Assembly: GCA_025362295.1 (NCBI GenBank)
Contig: JANYGX010000020.1
Span: 62,001-126,000, forward strand
DNA: 64,000 nucleotides
Source of the DNA: Sphingomonadales bacterium
GTDB taxonomy: Bacteria > Pseudomonadota > Alphaproteobacteria > Sphingomonadales > Sphingomonadaceae
Direction of reading: 5' to 3'
The position numbers were made by a program, and so were the translations under genes. The notes under the pieces are model-generated. The model did no database searches. It was not told where the DNA came from and worked only from the letters and a program-made list of their open reading frames with translations. This document shows positions 39,877 through 48,276 of the stretch, one piece after another; the stretch's first letter is position 1, and the number at the start of each line of letters is the position of its first letter.

Positions 39877-40297
39877 GGATACGCGTATTCTACCCTACAC
39901 GCCGGTGCAGATGTTCGATCTGGTCGCCGACGTGGCAAAATACCCTGAATTCTTGCCGTGGGTGATTGGCAGCCGCATTGTTTCCCGATCAGAAAAGATG
40001 CTGACGGCAGATTTGATTATCGGCTTTAAAATGTTTCGGGAGCGATTTACGTCTAAGGTTATTCTTGAAAAATCAGAGCATATTCATGTCGATTATATCA
40101 GCGGACCGCTTAAATACCTGCATAACGAGTGGCGCTTTGCGGCAACCGGGCAAGGTGGCACCGAAATAGACTTCTTTGTCGAATTCGAATTCAAGAATCG
40201 CATCTTCGAAACAATTGTCGGGGCGCTCTTCACCGAGGCCGTGCGCCGCATGGTGGGTGCGTTTGAAAAGCGCGCTCATGAAATTTATAGCAAGTAA
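39863..40297 (+). CDS. RatA/COQ10-type START-domain protein
   Basis: A 144-residue protein of the polyketide-cyclase/START family. The pattern [18 protein letters not shown] and the final helix [11 protein letters not shown] are typical of Coq10 (ubiquinone binding, needed for respiration) and bacterial RatA. The first 14 bases overlap lipA. In alphaproteobacteria this pair is common, and a role in ubiquinone handling is more likely than toxin function, though sequence alone cannot decide. Confidence 0.9.
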   Translation: MPRHKDTRILPYTPVQMFDLVADVAKYPEFLPWVIGSRIVSRSEKMLTADLIIGFKMFRERFTSKVILEKSEHIHVDYISGPLKYLHNEWRFAATGQGGTEIDFFVEFEFKNRIFETIVGALFTEAVRRMVGAFEKRAHEIYSK

Positions 40298-40386
40298 CTG
40301 AGCGCGTTGCGTTTGAGTTGATTGAGGCAGCAGGGTGAACAATTTTATTGATTATCATATGTCACCCTAGCGAAGGCTCACAGGTG

Positions 40387-40683
40387 TTAAGTTGGTCGAA
40401 AATAGAAATAAAAACTCCATCTCTTTAACGGAAAAGGAACTATTTTGCGCTTGATTGCATAATGGTAGAGGAATGTCTCCCCAAGTCTGGCAGCAATTTC
40501 TCCTGCAGCCGCCCCTCCACCGCTGAAAAGGCGGTTCCCCTTCCCTTCAAGTAGAGTAGAAATTTTTGCCTTTAGTAAAACCAAATTGGTGGCTTTAGCC
40601 CCGTGCCCAAAGCCCTCACCCACAAACGTGCACATCGCCAACATCCCAAAAATTAATGCCCTTAAAATAGAAACTACAGTCAT
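40387..40683 (-). CDS. small secreted protein of unknown function (possible)
   Basis: A 98-residue frame from the ATG at 40683, with TGTGGAGA seven bases upstream, and a signal-peptide-like start (MTVVSILRALIFGMLAMC, then TFVGEGFG). It continues GKGNRLFSGGGAAAGEIAARL, a mixed glycine-rich middle, and ends in a basic aromatic tail (PLKRWSFYFYFRPT). No family recognised. It converges with ratA/coq10 and diverges from rpsB. A good ribosome-binding site and signal peptide make it more likely real than chance, but base use is not decisive. Confidence 0.45.
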   Translation of the reverse strand: MTVVSILRALIFGMLAMCTFVGEGFGHGAKATNLVLLKAKISTLLEGKGNRLFSGGGAAAGEIAARLGETFLYHYAIKRKIVPFPLKRWSFYFYFRPT

Positions 40684-40750
40684 ATCGTTCTCCACAACAT
40701 ATTCGAATCACGTTAATTCGGTTAAAAAATAAATATCACACAAACCATAT

Positions 40751-41000
40751 CTTGTAGGAAAGCACTTTTTTTATAAATTTTTATGTCTCTGTTTTTGCAC
40801 TATAATTGGCGCTAATCTCCTACAAGCACAGTTGATATAGAGAACGAACGCATTGCCTTTCTTGTGCTTTTCAATTATTAGGTTTTTATCACACAAGCAG
40901 AGGTGGTTTTGCAGGGTCTGTCCCCTGTGGCACCGTCCAGTCCTTTGATAATCAAAGGTCAACCCTCTGCTGACGCATAACTGGAAAAGGAGACACCCGC
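40751..41000 (+). promoter_or_regulatory. rpsB promoter and structured leader
   Basis: A perfect TATAAT lies at 40801-40806 and transcription would start near 40813, leaving a leader of about 190 bases before rpsB. In the leader, GCAGAGG (about 40898) pairs with CCTCTGC (about 40965), enclosing a GGGTCTGTCCCC hairpin and CTTTGATAATCAAAG. This is the sort of structure used for S2 autoregulation. A 9-bp inverted repeat CTTGTAGGA..TCCTACAAG (40751-40759 and 40818-40826) brackets the promoter and could bind a repressor. The leader also starts the divergent small ORF region. Confidence 0.55.
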
Positions 41001-41786
41001 ATGACGATGCCTAATGTATCGATGCAAGAACTTTTGGACGCTGGCGTCCATTTCGGCCACCAAACCCACCGCTGGAACCCGCGCATGGCACCCTATATTT
41101 TCGGGGATCGCAACGGCGTGCATATTCTGGACCTCTCACAAACCGTGCCTTTATTTGATCGTGCCCTGCGCTATGTGCGCGATGTCGCTGCGAATAATGG
41201 CCGGGTGTTGTTTGTCGGCACCAAGCGTCAGGCACAGGAGCCATTAGCGGCAGCAGCCCGCGCCTGTGGCCAGCATTTCGTGAATTCACGCTGGCTCGGT
41301 GGGATGCTCACCAACTGGAAGACCATCAACCAGTCAATCAAGCGTATGAAGGCGCTTGACGAGACTTTGGGTGGCAACACCAGTGGCCTTACCAAGAAAG
41401 AAATTTTGCGGTTGACCCGGTTGCGTGACAAACTGGAGCAGTCTCTCGGTGGTATACGCGACATGGGCGGCGTGCCTGATGTCATGATTGTTATTGATAC
41501 CAACAAGGAAGATATCGCCATCAAGGAAGCCAATGTGCTTGGTATTCCTGTGGTTGCCTTTCTGGACAGCAATTGCAACCCGCAGGGCATAGCCTTCCCG
41601 ATCCCCGGCAATGACGATGCGTCGCGCGCCATCAAACTCTATGTCGATATGCTGGCTGACGCTGTGCTGGATGGTCGCCAGGTGGACGCTGTGAAAAAAG
41701 GCAAGGATATTGGTGCCATGGATATGCCGCCGGTGGCTGAGCCTGTGGCAGCAGAGCCAGCGCCAGCTGAACCTGTTGCAGCATAA
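41001..41786 (+). CDS. rpsB: 30S ribosomal protein S2
   Basis: A 261-residue protein, normal for alphaproteobacteria with a Pro/Ala/Glu-rich tail ([14 protein letters not shown]...). The start [20 protein letters not shown] follows an AAAAGGAG site. [21 protein letters not shown] and [14 protein letters not shown] are S2 blocks. S2 completes the small subunit and can repress its own mRNA. It begins the long run rpsB-tsf-pyrH-frr-uppS and is preceded by a structured leader. Confidence 0.98.
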   Translation: MTMPNVSMQELLDAGVHFGHQTHRWNPRMAPYIFGDRNGVHILDLSQTVPLFDRALRYVRDVAANNGRVLFVGTKRQAQEPLAAAARACGQHFVNSRWLGGMLTNWKTINQSIKRMKALDETLGGNTSGLTKKEILRLTRLRDKLEQSLGGIRDMGGVPDVMIVIDTNKEDIAIKEANVLGIPVVAFLDSNCNPQGIAFPIPGNDDASRAIKLYVDMLADAVLDGRQVDAVKKGKDIGAMDMPPVAEPVAAEPAPAEPVAA

Positions 41787-41815
41787 CATAATTTTATAAA
41801 TTTGGAGAAGAGACC

Positions 41816-42742
41816 ATGGCTGAAATTACAGCGGCATTGGTAAAAGACCTGCGCGAGAAAACCGGTGCCGGCATGATGGACTGCAAAAAAGCGCTGGGCG
41901 AAACTGGTGGCGATACCGAAGCCGCGATTGACTGGCTGCGCAAAAAAGGCCTATCGGCTGCCGCTAAAAAAGCCGGTCGCACAGCCGCTGAGGGTCTGGT
42001 GGGTGTTATTGTCAAAGGCACACTCGGGGCTATCGTCGAGATCAATTCCGAAACAGATTTTGTTGCCAAGAACGCAACCTTCCAGAGTTTTGTCCGCACG
42101 GTCACGCATGTTGTCGCTGAAAAGGGTGGTGATATTGAAGTGGTTGCCAATGCACCCTATCCCGGCACGGCATTAACGGTTGCCCAGCAACTTAGCGAAA
42201 ATATTGCCACCATCGGTGAAAATCAAACCCTTCGCCGCGCTGCCACGGTGGAAGTGCTGACAGGCAATGTGTCTTCGTATGTTCATAATGCTGCCGGGGA
42301 CGGGCTCGGTCGTATCGGCGTGTTGGTTGCTTTGGAATCTGAGGCGGACAAGGCCTCGCTTGAAACACTTGGCAAACAACTGGCTATGCACATCGCAGCC
42401 TCCAATCCACTGGCGATTGATGAAACCGGTCTCGATCCGGCACAACTGGTGCGCGAAAAGGACATTGCCGCTGAAAAAGCCGCACAGTCTGGCAAGCCTG
42501 CTGAAATAGTTGCGAAAATGGTTGATGGTGCGATGCGCAAGTTTGCCGAGGAAAACACCCTTATGGGGCAGGTCTCGATTATGGATGGCAAAACCAAAGT
42601 GTCTTCTGTGTTAGCAGAGGCGGCAAAAACTGCAGGCAAGCCGATTTCTGTCAAAGCGTTCGTTCGCTATCAACTGGGTGAGGGTATCGATAAGGGTACA
42701 TCTGACTTTGCCGCCGAGGTTGCAGCGGCGATGGGTAGCTAA
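41816..42742 (+). CDS. tsf: elongation factor Ts
   Basis: A 308-residue nucleotide exchange factor for EF-Tu. The TDFVAKN block, [16 protein letters not shown] at the N-terminus and the coiled-coil dimer region are present. It follows rpsB by 29 bases with GGAGAAGAG before its ATG. The 333-base gap to pyrH holds no convincing gene: one frame open from about 42788 to 42929 has no usable start. Confidence 0.98.
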   Translation: MAEITAALVKDLREKTGAGMMDCKKALGETGGDTEAAIDWLRKKGLSAAAKKAGRTAAEGLVGVIVKGTLGAIVEINSETDFVAKNATFQSFVRTVTHVVAEKGGDIEVVANAPYPGTALTVAQQLSENIATIGENQTLRRAATVEVLTGNVSSYVHNAAGDGLGRIGVLVALESEADKASLETLGKQLAMHIAASNPLAIDETGLDPAQLVREKDIAAEKAAQSGKPAEIVAKMVDGAMRKFAEENTLMGQVSIMDGKTKVSSVLAEAAKTAGKPISVKAFVRYQLGEGIDKGTSDFAAEVAAAMGS

Positions 42743-43075
42743 TCATATTGACTGGTAAACACGTATGGCAGATGTAGTATCAGTTACATATTTTAAATTA
42801 AACGTGACATAACCAATATCAAGAATGTTATAAAAGAATTTTGGATAGTAGTAAAAGAAGATTTTACCGAGGTTCAAAACGACGCAAGAACAGATTTTCG
42901 GATGGTTTTTGGTGCAATAATTGCTGTTGCGCTCGGCCCCACAGGTTAAATGGTCAAAGGGTTTCTTTGGCTCTGATCTTCAGATACCCAACCGAAAAGA
43001 CAAGCTGCCCCAATACTTGCTCATCTGAAAGATAGTCGCTAACTGCAAGTATCAGATTAAAATTGGGAGTTACAT

Positions 43076-43792
43076 ATGGCCAGACCGCCGCTCAAACGTG
43101 TGCTCTTGAAGCTCTCTGGTGAAGCCCTGATGGGTGACGGGCATTATGGTATCGACCCCATCACTGTTGACCGTATTGCCACTGAAATCAAACTGGCGGT
43201 TGCGGCAGGCCATCAAATATGTCTGGTTTGCGGTGGTGGCAATATTTTTCGTGGACTGGCGGCAGCGGCCAAAGGTTTTGACCGCGCCTCTGCGGATTAC
43301 ATGGGGATGCTGGCAACGATCATGAATGCGCTTGCCGTGCAGAATGCACTAGAACGTCAGGGTGTGGAAACGCGGGTACAATCAGCCATCCCGATGACCA
43401 CAGTGTGTGAGCCTTATATTCGCCGCCGCGCAGCGCGCCACATGGAGAAGGGCAGGGTGGTGATATTTGCAGCGGGCACAGGCAACCCATTTTTCACAAC
43501 CGATACAGCGGCCGCCTTGCGTGCGGCTGAAATGGGTTGTGATGCGTTGCTCAAGGGCACGCAAGTTGACGGTATTTATACAGCGGATCCCAAAAAAGAC
43601 CCGACAGCAACTCGCTACGAAACGTTGAGTTTTCAAAAAGTGCTGAGTGATGATCTGCAGGTGATGGACGCCTCAGCTGTGGCTTTGTGCCGTGATAATA
43701 AAATTCCGATCATTGTGTTTTCCATTCATGAGCACGGCAACCTCACCAAGGTGCTTGGCGGTGAGGGCACAGTGACCGTTGTCACCAATTAA
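43076..43792 (+). CDS. pyrH: uridylate kinase
   Basis: A 238-residue hexameric UMP kinase of the amino acid kinase fold, distinct from eukaryotic UMP/CMP kinases. [18 protein letters not shown] and [13 protein letters not shown] are signature blocks. Start [18 protein letters not shown]. Cotranscribed with frr, 18 bases downstream. Confidence 0.98.
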   Translation: MARPPLKRVLLKLSGEALMGDGHYGIDPITVDRIATEIKLAVAAGHQICLVCGGGNIFRGLAAAAKGFDRASADYMGMLATIMNALAVQNALERQGVETRVQSAIPMTTVCEPYIRRRAARHMEKGRVVIFAAGTGNPFFTTDTAAALRAAEMGCDALLKGTQVDGIYTADPKKDPTATRYETLSFQKVLSDDLQVMDASAVALCRDNKIPIIVFSIHEHGNLTKVLGGEGTVTVVTN

Positions 43793-43810
43793 TAAAGGAA
43801 GGATGAAACA

Positions 43811-44365
43811 ATGAGCGCCTACGACAAAGGAGACCTCGAACGCCGCATGAAAGGGGCCGCCGATACACTGAAGCATGATTTATCCGGCTTGCGCACCGGA
43901 CGTGCCTCGTCCTCCATGCTCGATCCTGTTGTGGTGGAAGTTTACGGTGCCAACATGCCGCTTAACCAGGTGGCGACAGTGACAACGCCAGAGCCACGAC
44001 TGATTTCTGTACAGGTATGGGACCGCGCGAATGTAAGCTCGGTTGAAAAAGCCATTCGTAATGCAGGGCTTGGATTGAACCCCAACACTGAAGGTGCGAC
44101 CATTCGCTTGCCGGTACCGGAAATGACCCAGGAGCGCCGCAAGGACCTCGCCAAACAGGCATCGAAATATGCAGAGAATGCCCGCATTGCTGTGCGCAAT
44201 GTGCGCCGTGACGGCATGGATGGTCTGAAAAAATCTGAAAAAGACGGTGACATAAGCCAAGATGACCAGAAGCGCGAATCTGAAGTTGTGCAAAAGCTCA
44301 CTGATAAAATAATTTCAGAAATTGACTCCATTTCTGCTGCAAAAGAAATAGAAATTCTAGGCTGA
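43811..44365 (+). CDS. frr: ribosome recycling factor
   Basis: A 184-residue protein that splits post-termination ribosomes with [24 protein letters not shown] and [19 protein letters not shown] blocks are typical. GGAAGGATG lies before the start. uppS begins two bases after its stop. Confidence 0.98.
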   Translation: MSAYDKGDLERRMKGAADTLKHDLSGLRTGRASSSMLDPVVVEVYGANMPLNQVATVTTPEPRLISVQVWDRANVSSVEKAIRNAGLGLNPNTEGATIRLPVPEMTQERRKDLAKQASKYAENARIAVRNVRRDGMDGLKKSEKDGDISQDDQKRESEVVQKLTDKIISEIDSISAAKEIEILG

Positions 44366-44367
44366 TA

Positions 44368-45126
44368 GTGGCGCAACGCTTTGCCAAATCCATGCCGTCA
44401 GGTCCGCTTGAAGCGGGAGGCGAGTCTGTGCCACGGCACATTGCCATCATCATGGATGGTAACGGGCGCTGGGCCGCCAAGCGTATGCTGCCGCGTATCA
44501 TGGGGCATCGCCAGGGAGCAGAGGCAGTGCGCCGCACGGTGAAGGCCGCCGCTGATCTTGGTATAGGATATCTCACGCTTTATGCATTTTCGTCAGAAAA
44601 TTGGAAGCGACCAGCGGATGAGGTTGATGACTTGATGGGGCTGCTGAGGCTTTATTTGCGCAACGAAATTTCAGAATTGCACCACAGCGGTGTGCGAGTG
44701 CGCTTCATCGGTGAAAGATTGCGACTGAGCAGCGATGTGCGCGAACTTATTGATCACGCCGAAACGCTGACAACCAACAACGCACGGTTGACTCTTGTTA
44801 TTGCACTCAATTACGGCTCCCACGCGGAAATTATTTCCGCTTGCAAACGTATTGCTGAAAAAGCTGTTGCAAACGAAATTGACCCAGCCAGCATTGATCA
44901 TGCGATGATTTCAAAATACCTGCTCACAGCTGATGTGCCTGACCCGGATATGATCATTCGTACCAGTGGTGAGAAACGCCTCTCGAACTTCTTGCTGTGG
45001 CAGGCCGCCTATGCAGAACTGGTGTTCCTCGATTGTCTGTGGCCGGATTTTGACAAGGCTGTGCTGGAATCGGCGATTGCAGAGTATAGCAGTCGTGAAC
45101 GGAGGTTCGGTGGGCGCCAAGCTTAA
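44368..45126 (+). CDS. uppS: undecaprenyl diphosphate synthase
   Basis: A 252-residue cis-prenyltransferase that makes the lipid carrier for peptidoglycan and surface polysaccharide. IAIIMDGNGRWA carries the catalytic Asp; GHRQGAEAVRRTV, YAFSSENWKRP and IRTSGEKRLSNFLLWQ follow. I use the GTG at 44368 two bases after frr; an ATG at 44392 is possible. The stop overlaps cdsA by 17 bases, suggesting coupled translation of carrier and phospholipid genes. Confidence 0.95.
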   Translation: MAQRFAKSMPSGPLEAGGESVPRHIAIIMDGNGRWAAKRMLPRIMGHRQGAEAVRRTVKAAADLGIGYLTLYAFSSENWKRPADEVDDLMGLLRLYLRNEISELHHSGVRVRFIGERLRLSSDVRELIDHAETLTTNNARLTLVIALNYGSHAEIISACKRIAEKAVANEIDPASIDHAMISKYLLTADVPDPDMIIRTSGEKRLSNFLLWQAAYAELVFLDCLWPDFDKAVLESAIAEYSSRERRFGGRQA

Positions 45127-45961
45127 AGATAAATATAAGCCGGATGAACTGAGAACAGAATCGCAATGGTCAGGGCTTGGCCTTCGCATTGTGGTCGGTG
45201 CACTATTGGCTTTATTTGCTATAGGGGCGATATGGTTCGGCGACTGGGTATTTGCCGCTGTTGTTGCGCTGGTTTCACTTCTGGTGCTTTGGGAATGGTG
45301 TGCACTAACGGAGGTGACAACGAGCAGCCTGATGCGTCCGATTGGTATTGTTGCTCTGGCCTGTCTGCTTTTAGCCAGTCAGCTGGGTTACTGGCCCGAA
45401 GCGGCCATTGCATTTGCTGTTATGAGTGTTGTTTTATTGCTTCTGGCTTATGGGTTTTCAAGTCGGCAGGCGTTGTGGCTGGCGTTTGGCTTTTGCTATT
45501 CTGCATTTCCAGGGCTCGCATTGCTCTGGATGCGCCAACTGCCACACGGTGCAGCCATCATTTTGTGGTTAGTGCTGACAATAGCCGCAACAGATATTGG
45601 GGCTTATTTTTCAGGGCGCAGCATTGGCGGTCCAAAGCTTGCACCATACATTAGCCCCAACAAAACTTGGGCAGGTCTGCTTGGGGGTATGGCGGCAGCG
45701 GCGGCTGTCGGGATGGTATTTGGCAAGCAGCTTGCCATTGGGATGCCATGGCGACTGGCGGCGCTATCATCAATCGTCGCTGTTGTTGCGCAACTGGGAG
45801 ATTTGACCGAGTCCGCTATAAAGCGCGGCTTTGGTGCAAAAGATAGCGGCTCTATCTTGCCGGGCCACGGCGGCATCATGGACCGGTTAGATGGTTATGT
45901 GTTCACTGCGCCGCTTTTAGCCTTTGCCCTGTCTTTGCCCGTCGCTGGTAATTTTACATGA
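45110..45961 (+). CDS. cdsA: phosphatidate cytidylyltransferase
   Basis: A 283-residue membrane enzyme making CDP-diacylglycerol. The CDS signature at the C-terminus is present: SAIKRGFGAKDSGSILP followed by GHGGIMDRLDGYVFTAP, with SPNKTWAGLLGG. About seven membrane helices are visible. GTG at 45110 with GGAGG four bases before is the most likely start; the longer frame is an antiparallel shadow. It overlaps uppS by 17 bases and dxr by four. Confidence 0.93.
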   Translation: MGAKLKDKYKPDELRTESQWSGLGLRIVVGALLALFAIGAIWFGDWVFAAVVALVSLLVLWEWCALTEVTTSSLMRPIGIVALACLLLASQLGYWPEAAIAFAVMSVVLLLLAYGFSSRQALWLAFGFCYSAFPGLALLWMRQLPHGAAIILWLVLTIAATDIGAYFSGRSIGGPKLAPYISPNKTWAGLLGGMAAAAAVGMVFGKQLAIGMPWRLAALSSIVAVVAQLGDLTESAIKRGFGAKDSGSILPGHGGIMDRLDGYVFTAPLLAFALSLPVAGNFT

Positions 45962-47112
45962 AGCGTATAAGCATTCTGGGTGTTACCGGATCGATTGGCA
46001 CAAGTGCACTTGATCTGATAGCGCGCAACCGTGATAGTTTTAGTTGCATTGCATTTACTGCCAACGAGAACGTTGAGGCGCTGGCCGTTGCTGCGCGAAC
46101 CTGTCACGCAAAGCTTGCTGTCATTGCCAACGAGGCGCACTATGAGGTTCTAAAAACCCACCTATCCGGTAGTGGTATCGAAGTTGCTGCGGGTGCAGAG
46201 GCGATTGAAAATGCCGCGGCCATGGAAGCAGATTTTGTATTGTCGGCCATAGTCGGGGCTGCTGGCCTTCGTCCAACGCTAAGCGCCATTAAACAGGGAA
46301 GGACAGTTGGTCTTGCCAACAAGGAATCACTGGTTTGTGCCGGGGATTTGATGACCGAAACGGTCAAGGCATCAGGCGCTCGATTGCTGCCGGTCGATAG
46401 CGAACACAATGCCATATTTCAGGTGTTTGATTTTGACAGACCAGAAACAATCGCCAAAATTATACTCACAGCCTCTGGAGGACCATTTAGGGAATGGTCG
46501 CTGGAGGCCATGCGCAGCGCAACCCCAGCTCAAGCTGTGAAACATCCAAACTGGTCGATGGGCGCAAAAATTTCGGTTGATTCGGCAACATTGATGAACA
46601 AAGGGCTTGAATTGATAGAAGCTTATCATCTTTTCCCCGTAAACGTTGACCAGCTAGACGTGATTATTCACCCGCAATCCGTCGTGCACTCCATGGTTGA
46701 GTATATCGATGGTTCGGTTTTGGCGCAGTTGGGTAGCCCGGATATGCGCACACCCATTGCCTATGCCATGGCTTGGCCAGAGCGAATGGCCGCGCCTGTG
46801 CCACGGTTGAACCTTGCGGACGTCGCCAAATTGGAGTTTTTAAAGCCAGATATGGTTCGCTTTCCAGCATTAGGACTAGCATGGGAGGCCCTAAAGGCTG
46901 GCGGTGCTGCGCCTGCAACACTCAATGCAGCCAATGAGGTGGCGGTTGCTGCCTTCCTTGACGGACGGATTGGTTTCCTCGATATCGCCTCAATCGTGTC
47001 TGATACACTCGATAAGATTAAGTTTGCTTCAATTTTGACTGTTGAGGATGTTATGATTGTTGATGAAAATGCGCGTGTGCATGCGACCGATCTGGTGAAA
47101 CGGAAACACTGA
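45958..47112 (+). CDS. dxr: 1-deoxy-D-xylulose 5-phosphate reductoisomerase
   Basis: A 384-residue NADPH enzyme, second step of the MEP path to isoprenoids. GVTGSIGTSALDLIARN binds NADPH; NKESLVCAGDL and the metal site LLPVDSEHNAIFQ (Asp, Glu) follow. Its ATG overlaps the cdsA stop (ATGA). It supplies IPP for UppS next door, for hopanoids (hpn genes at 29-34 kb) and for ubiquinone. Confidence 0.97.
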   Translation: MKRISILGVTGSIGTSALDLIARNRDSFSCIAFTANENVEALAVAARTCHAKLAVIANEAHYEVLKTHLSGSGIEVAAGAEAIENAAAMEADFVLSAIVGAAGLRPTLSAIKQGRTVGLANKESLVCAGDLMTETVKASGARLLPVDSEHNAIFQVFDFDRPETIAKIILTASGGPFREWSLEAMRSATPAQAVKHPNWSMGAKISVDSATLMNKGLELIEAYHLFPVNVDQLDVIIHPQSVVHSMVEYIDGSVLAQLGSPDMRTPIAYAMAWPERMAAPVPRLNLADVAKLEFLKPDMVRFPALGLAWEALKAGGAAPATLNAANEVAVAAFLDGRIGFLDIASIVSDTLDKIKFASILTVEDVMIVDENARVHATDLVKRKH

Positions 47113-47116
47113 AGGC

Positions 47117-48247
47117 ATGTCCATTATACATCCATCGGCAGCGCTTTACCTGATTGGCTTCGTCGGCCTGTTCGGGCCATTGGTCATAATTCATGAATTT
47201 GGCCATTATATTGTCGGGCGGATGTGTGGTGTGCAGGTTGAAGCGTTCTCGATTGGCTTTGGCCCGGAGCTGTTTGCCTGGCACGATAAACGCGGCACCC
47301 GTTGGCGTTTGGCCCTGTTGCCTGTTGGCGGCTATGTGCGTTTTTTTGGTGATGCGAACGCTGCCTCAGCCCCTGGTGATGTGTCGCAGTTGACGGAAGC
47401 TGAAAAAGCGGTTGCGTTTCCTTGCAAGCCTCTCTGGCAGCGTGCGCTTATTGTGGCTGCCGGACCGTTCATTAATTTGCTCTTTGCTGCCGCTATATTT
47501 GCATGTTTTATTTTTGCTTATGGAGAAGTTCATCATCCGCCAGTGGTTGGCGAGGTGATCGCCAAATCTGCGGCTAGCAAGGCTGGTTTGAAAATTGGCG
47601 ACCGCATAATATCCATTGCAGGCAAACCAATTGATGACTTTTCTGATATCTTGCCGGTGGTGATGATGCGCAACAACCAGCCAACACCTATGGTGATTGA
47701 GCGGCAGCATGAAACTCTGTTTTTGACTGTGACACCGCAAGAAAAATCCAACACAGACCGGTTTGGTAATGTCTATCGCATTGGCTTTCTGGGCATTGGT
47801 CAGGCCGAGTTCAAGCTGATCAAGCTTGGACCGCTAGATGCGTTTGCCAGTGGCTGGAAACAGGTTGGTAAACTGATTGTTATGCAGGCCGATGGTCTGA
47901 AGCAAATCCTTACGGGCATGCGACCAACAAGCGATATGAGTGGCACCTTGCGTATGGCAAAAACCGCTGGTGAAGTGGCCTCACTCGGTGCAAAAGCCTT
48001 CATAGATTTTATCGCCATGATGTCAGTTGCTGTCGGGGCGATCAACCTCTTACCGATCCCCATGCTTGACGGTGGCCATTTGCTTCTCTACGCATTCGAA
48101 GCTGTTTTACGCAAACCAGTTAATCAGCGCATACAGGAATATGCCATGATGTCTGGCTTTGCACTGGTCATAGGGCTGGCGCTGTTCAGTTTCTGGAATG
48201 ATTTGCAGGCAATGGGTGTGTGGCAGCGCCTGAGCACAATATTTTGA
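47117..48247 (+). CDS. rseP: site-2 intramembrane metalloprotease RseP
   Basis: A 376-residue membrane protease. HEFGH in the first helix and LPIPMLDGGHLLLY near the C-terminus are the zinc-site motifs. One PDZ-like domain (about 130-210, KAGLKIGDRI) lies between. It cleaves anti-sigma factors and signal-peptide remnants. Start at the ATG 47117, four bases after the dxr stop; bamA follows. Confidence 0.95.
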   Translation: MSIIHPSAALYLIGFVGLFGPLVIIHEFGHYIVGRMCGVQVEAFSIGFGPELFAWHDKRGTRWRLALLPVGGYVRFFGDANAASAPGDVSQLTEAEKAVAFPCKPLWQRALIVAAGPFINLLFAAAIFACFIFAYGEVHHPPVVGEVIAKSAASKAGLKIGDRIISIAGKPIDDFSDILPVVMMRNNQPTPMVIERQHETLFLTVTPQEKSNTDRFGNVYRIGFLGIGQAEFKLIKLGPLDAFASGWKQVGKLIVMQADGLKQILTGMRPTSDMSGTLRMAKTAGEVASLGAKAFIDFIAMMSVAVGAINLLPIPMLDGGHLLLYAFEAVLRKPVNQRIQEYAMMSGFALVIGLALFSFWNDLQAMGVWQRLSTIF

Positions 48248-48276
48248 TACACGATAATGAAGGCGAGAATAGCGTA

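Noticed and set aside
42788-42929. Frame between tsf and pyrH reading NVIKEFWIVVKEDF..., ending in a hydrophobic stretch
   Set aside because: No ATG, GTG or TTG with a ribosome-binding site opens this frame upstream of the coherent part; left as non-coding.
42841-43035. 64-residue frame with TTG start between tsf and pyrH
   Set aside because: Arg/Cys-rich nonsense-like sequence, no Shine-Dalgarno.
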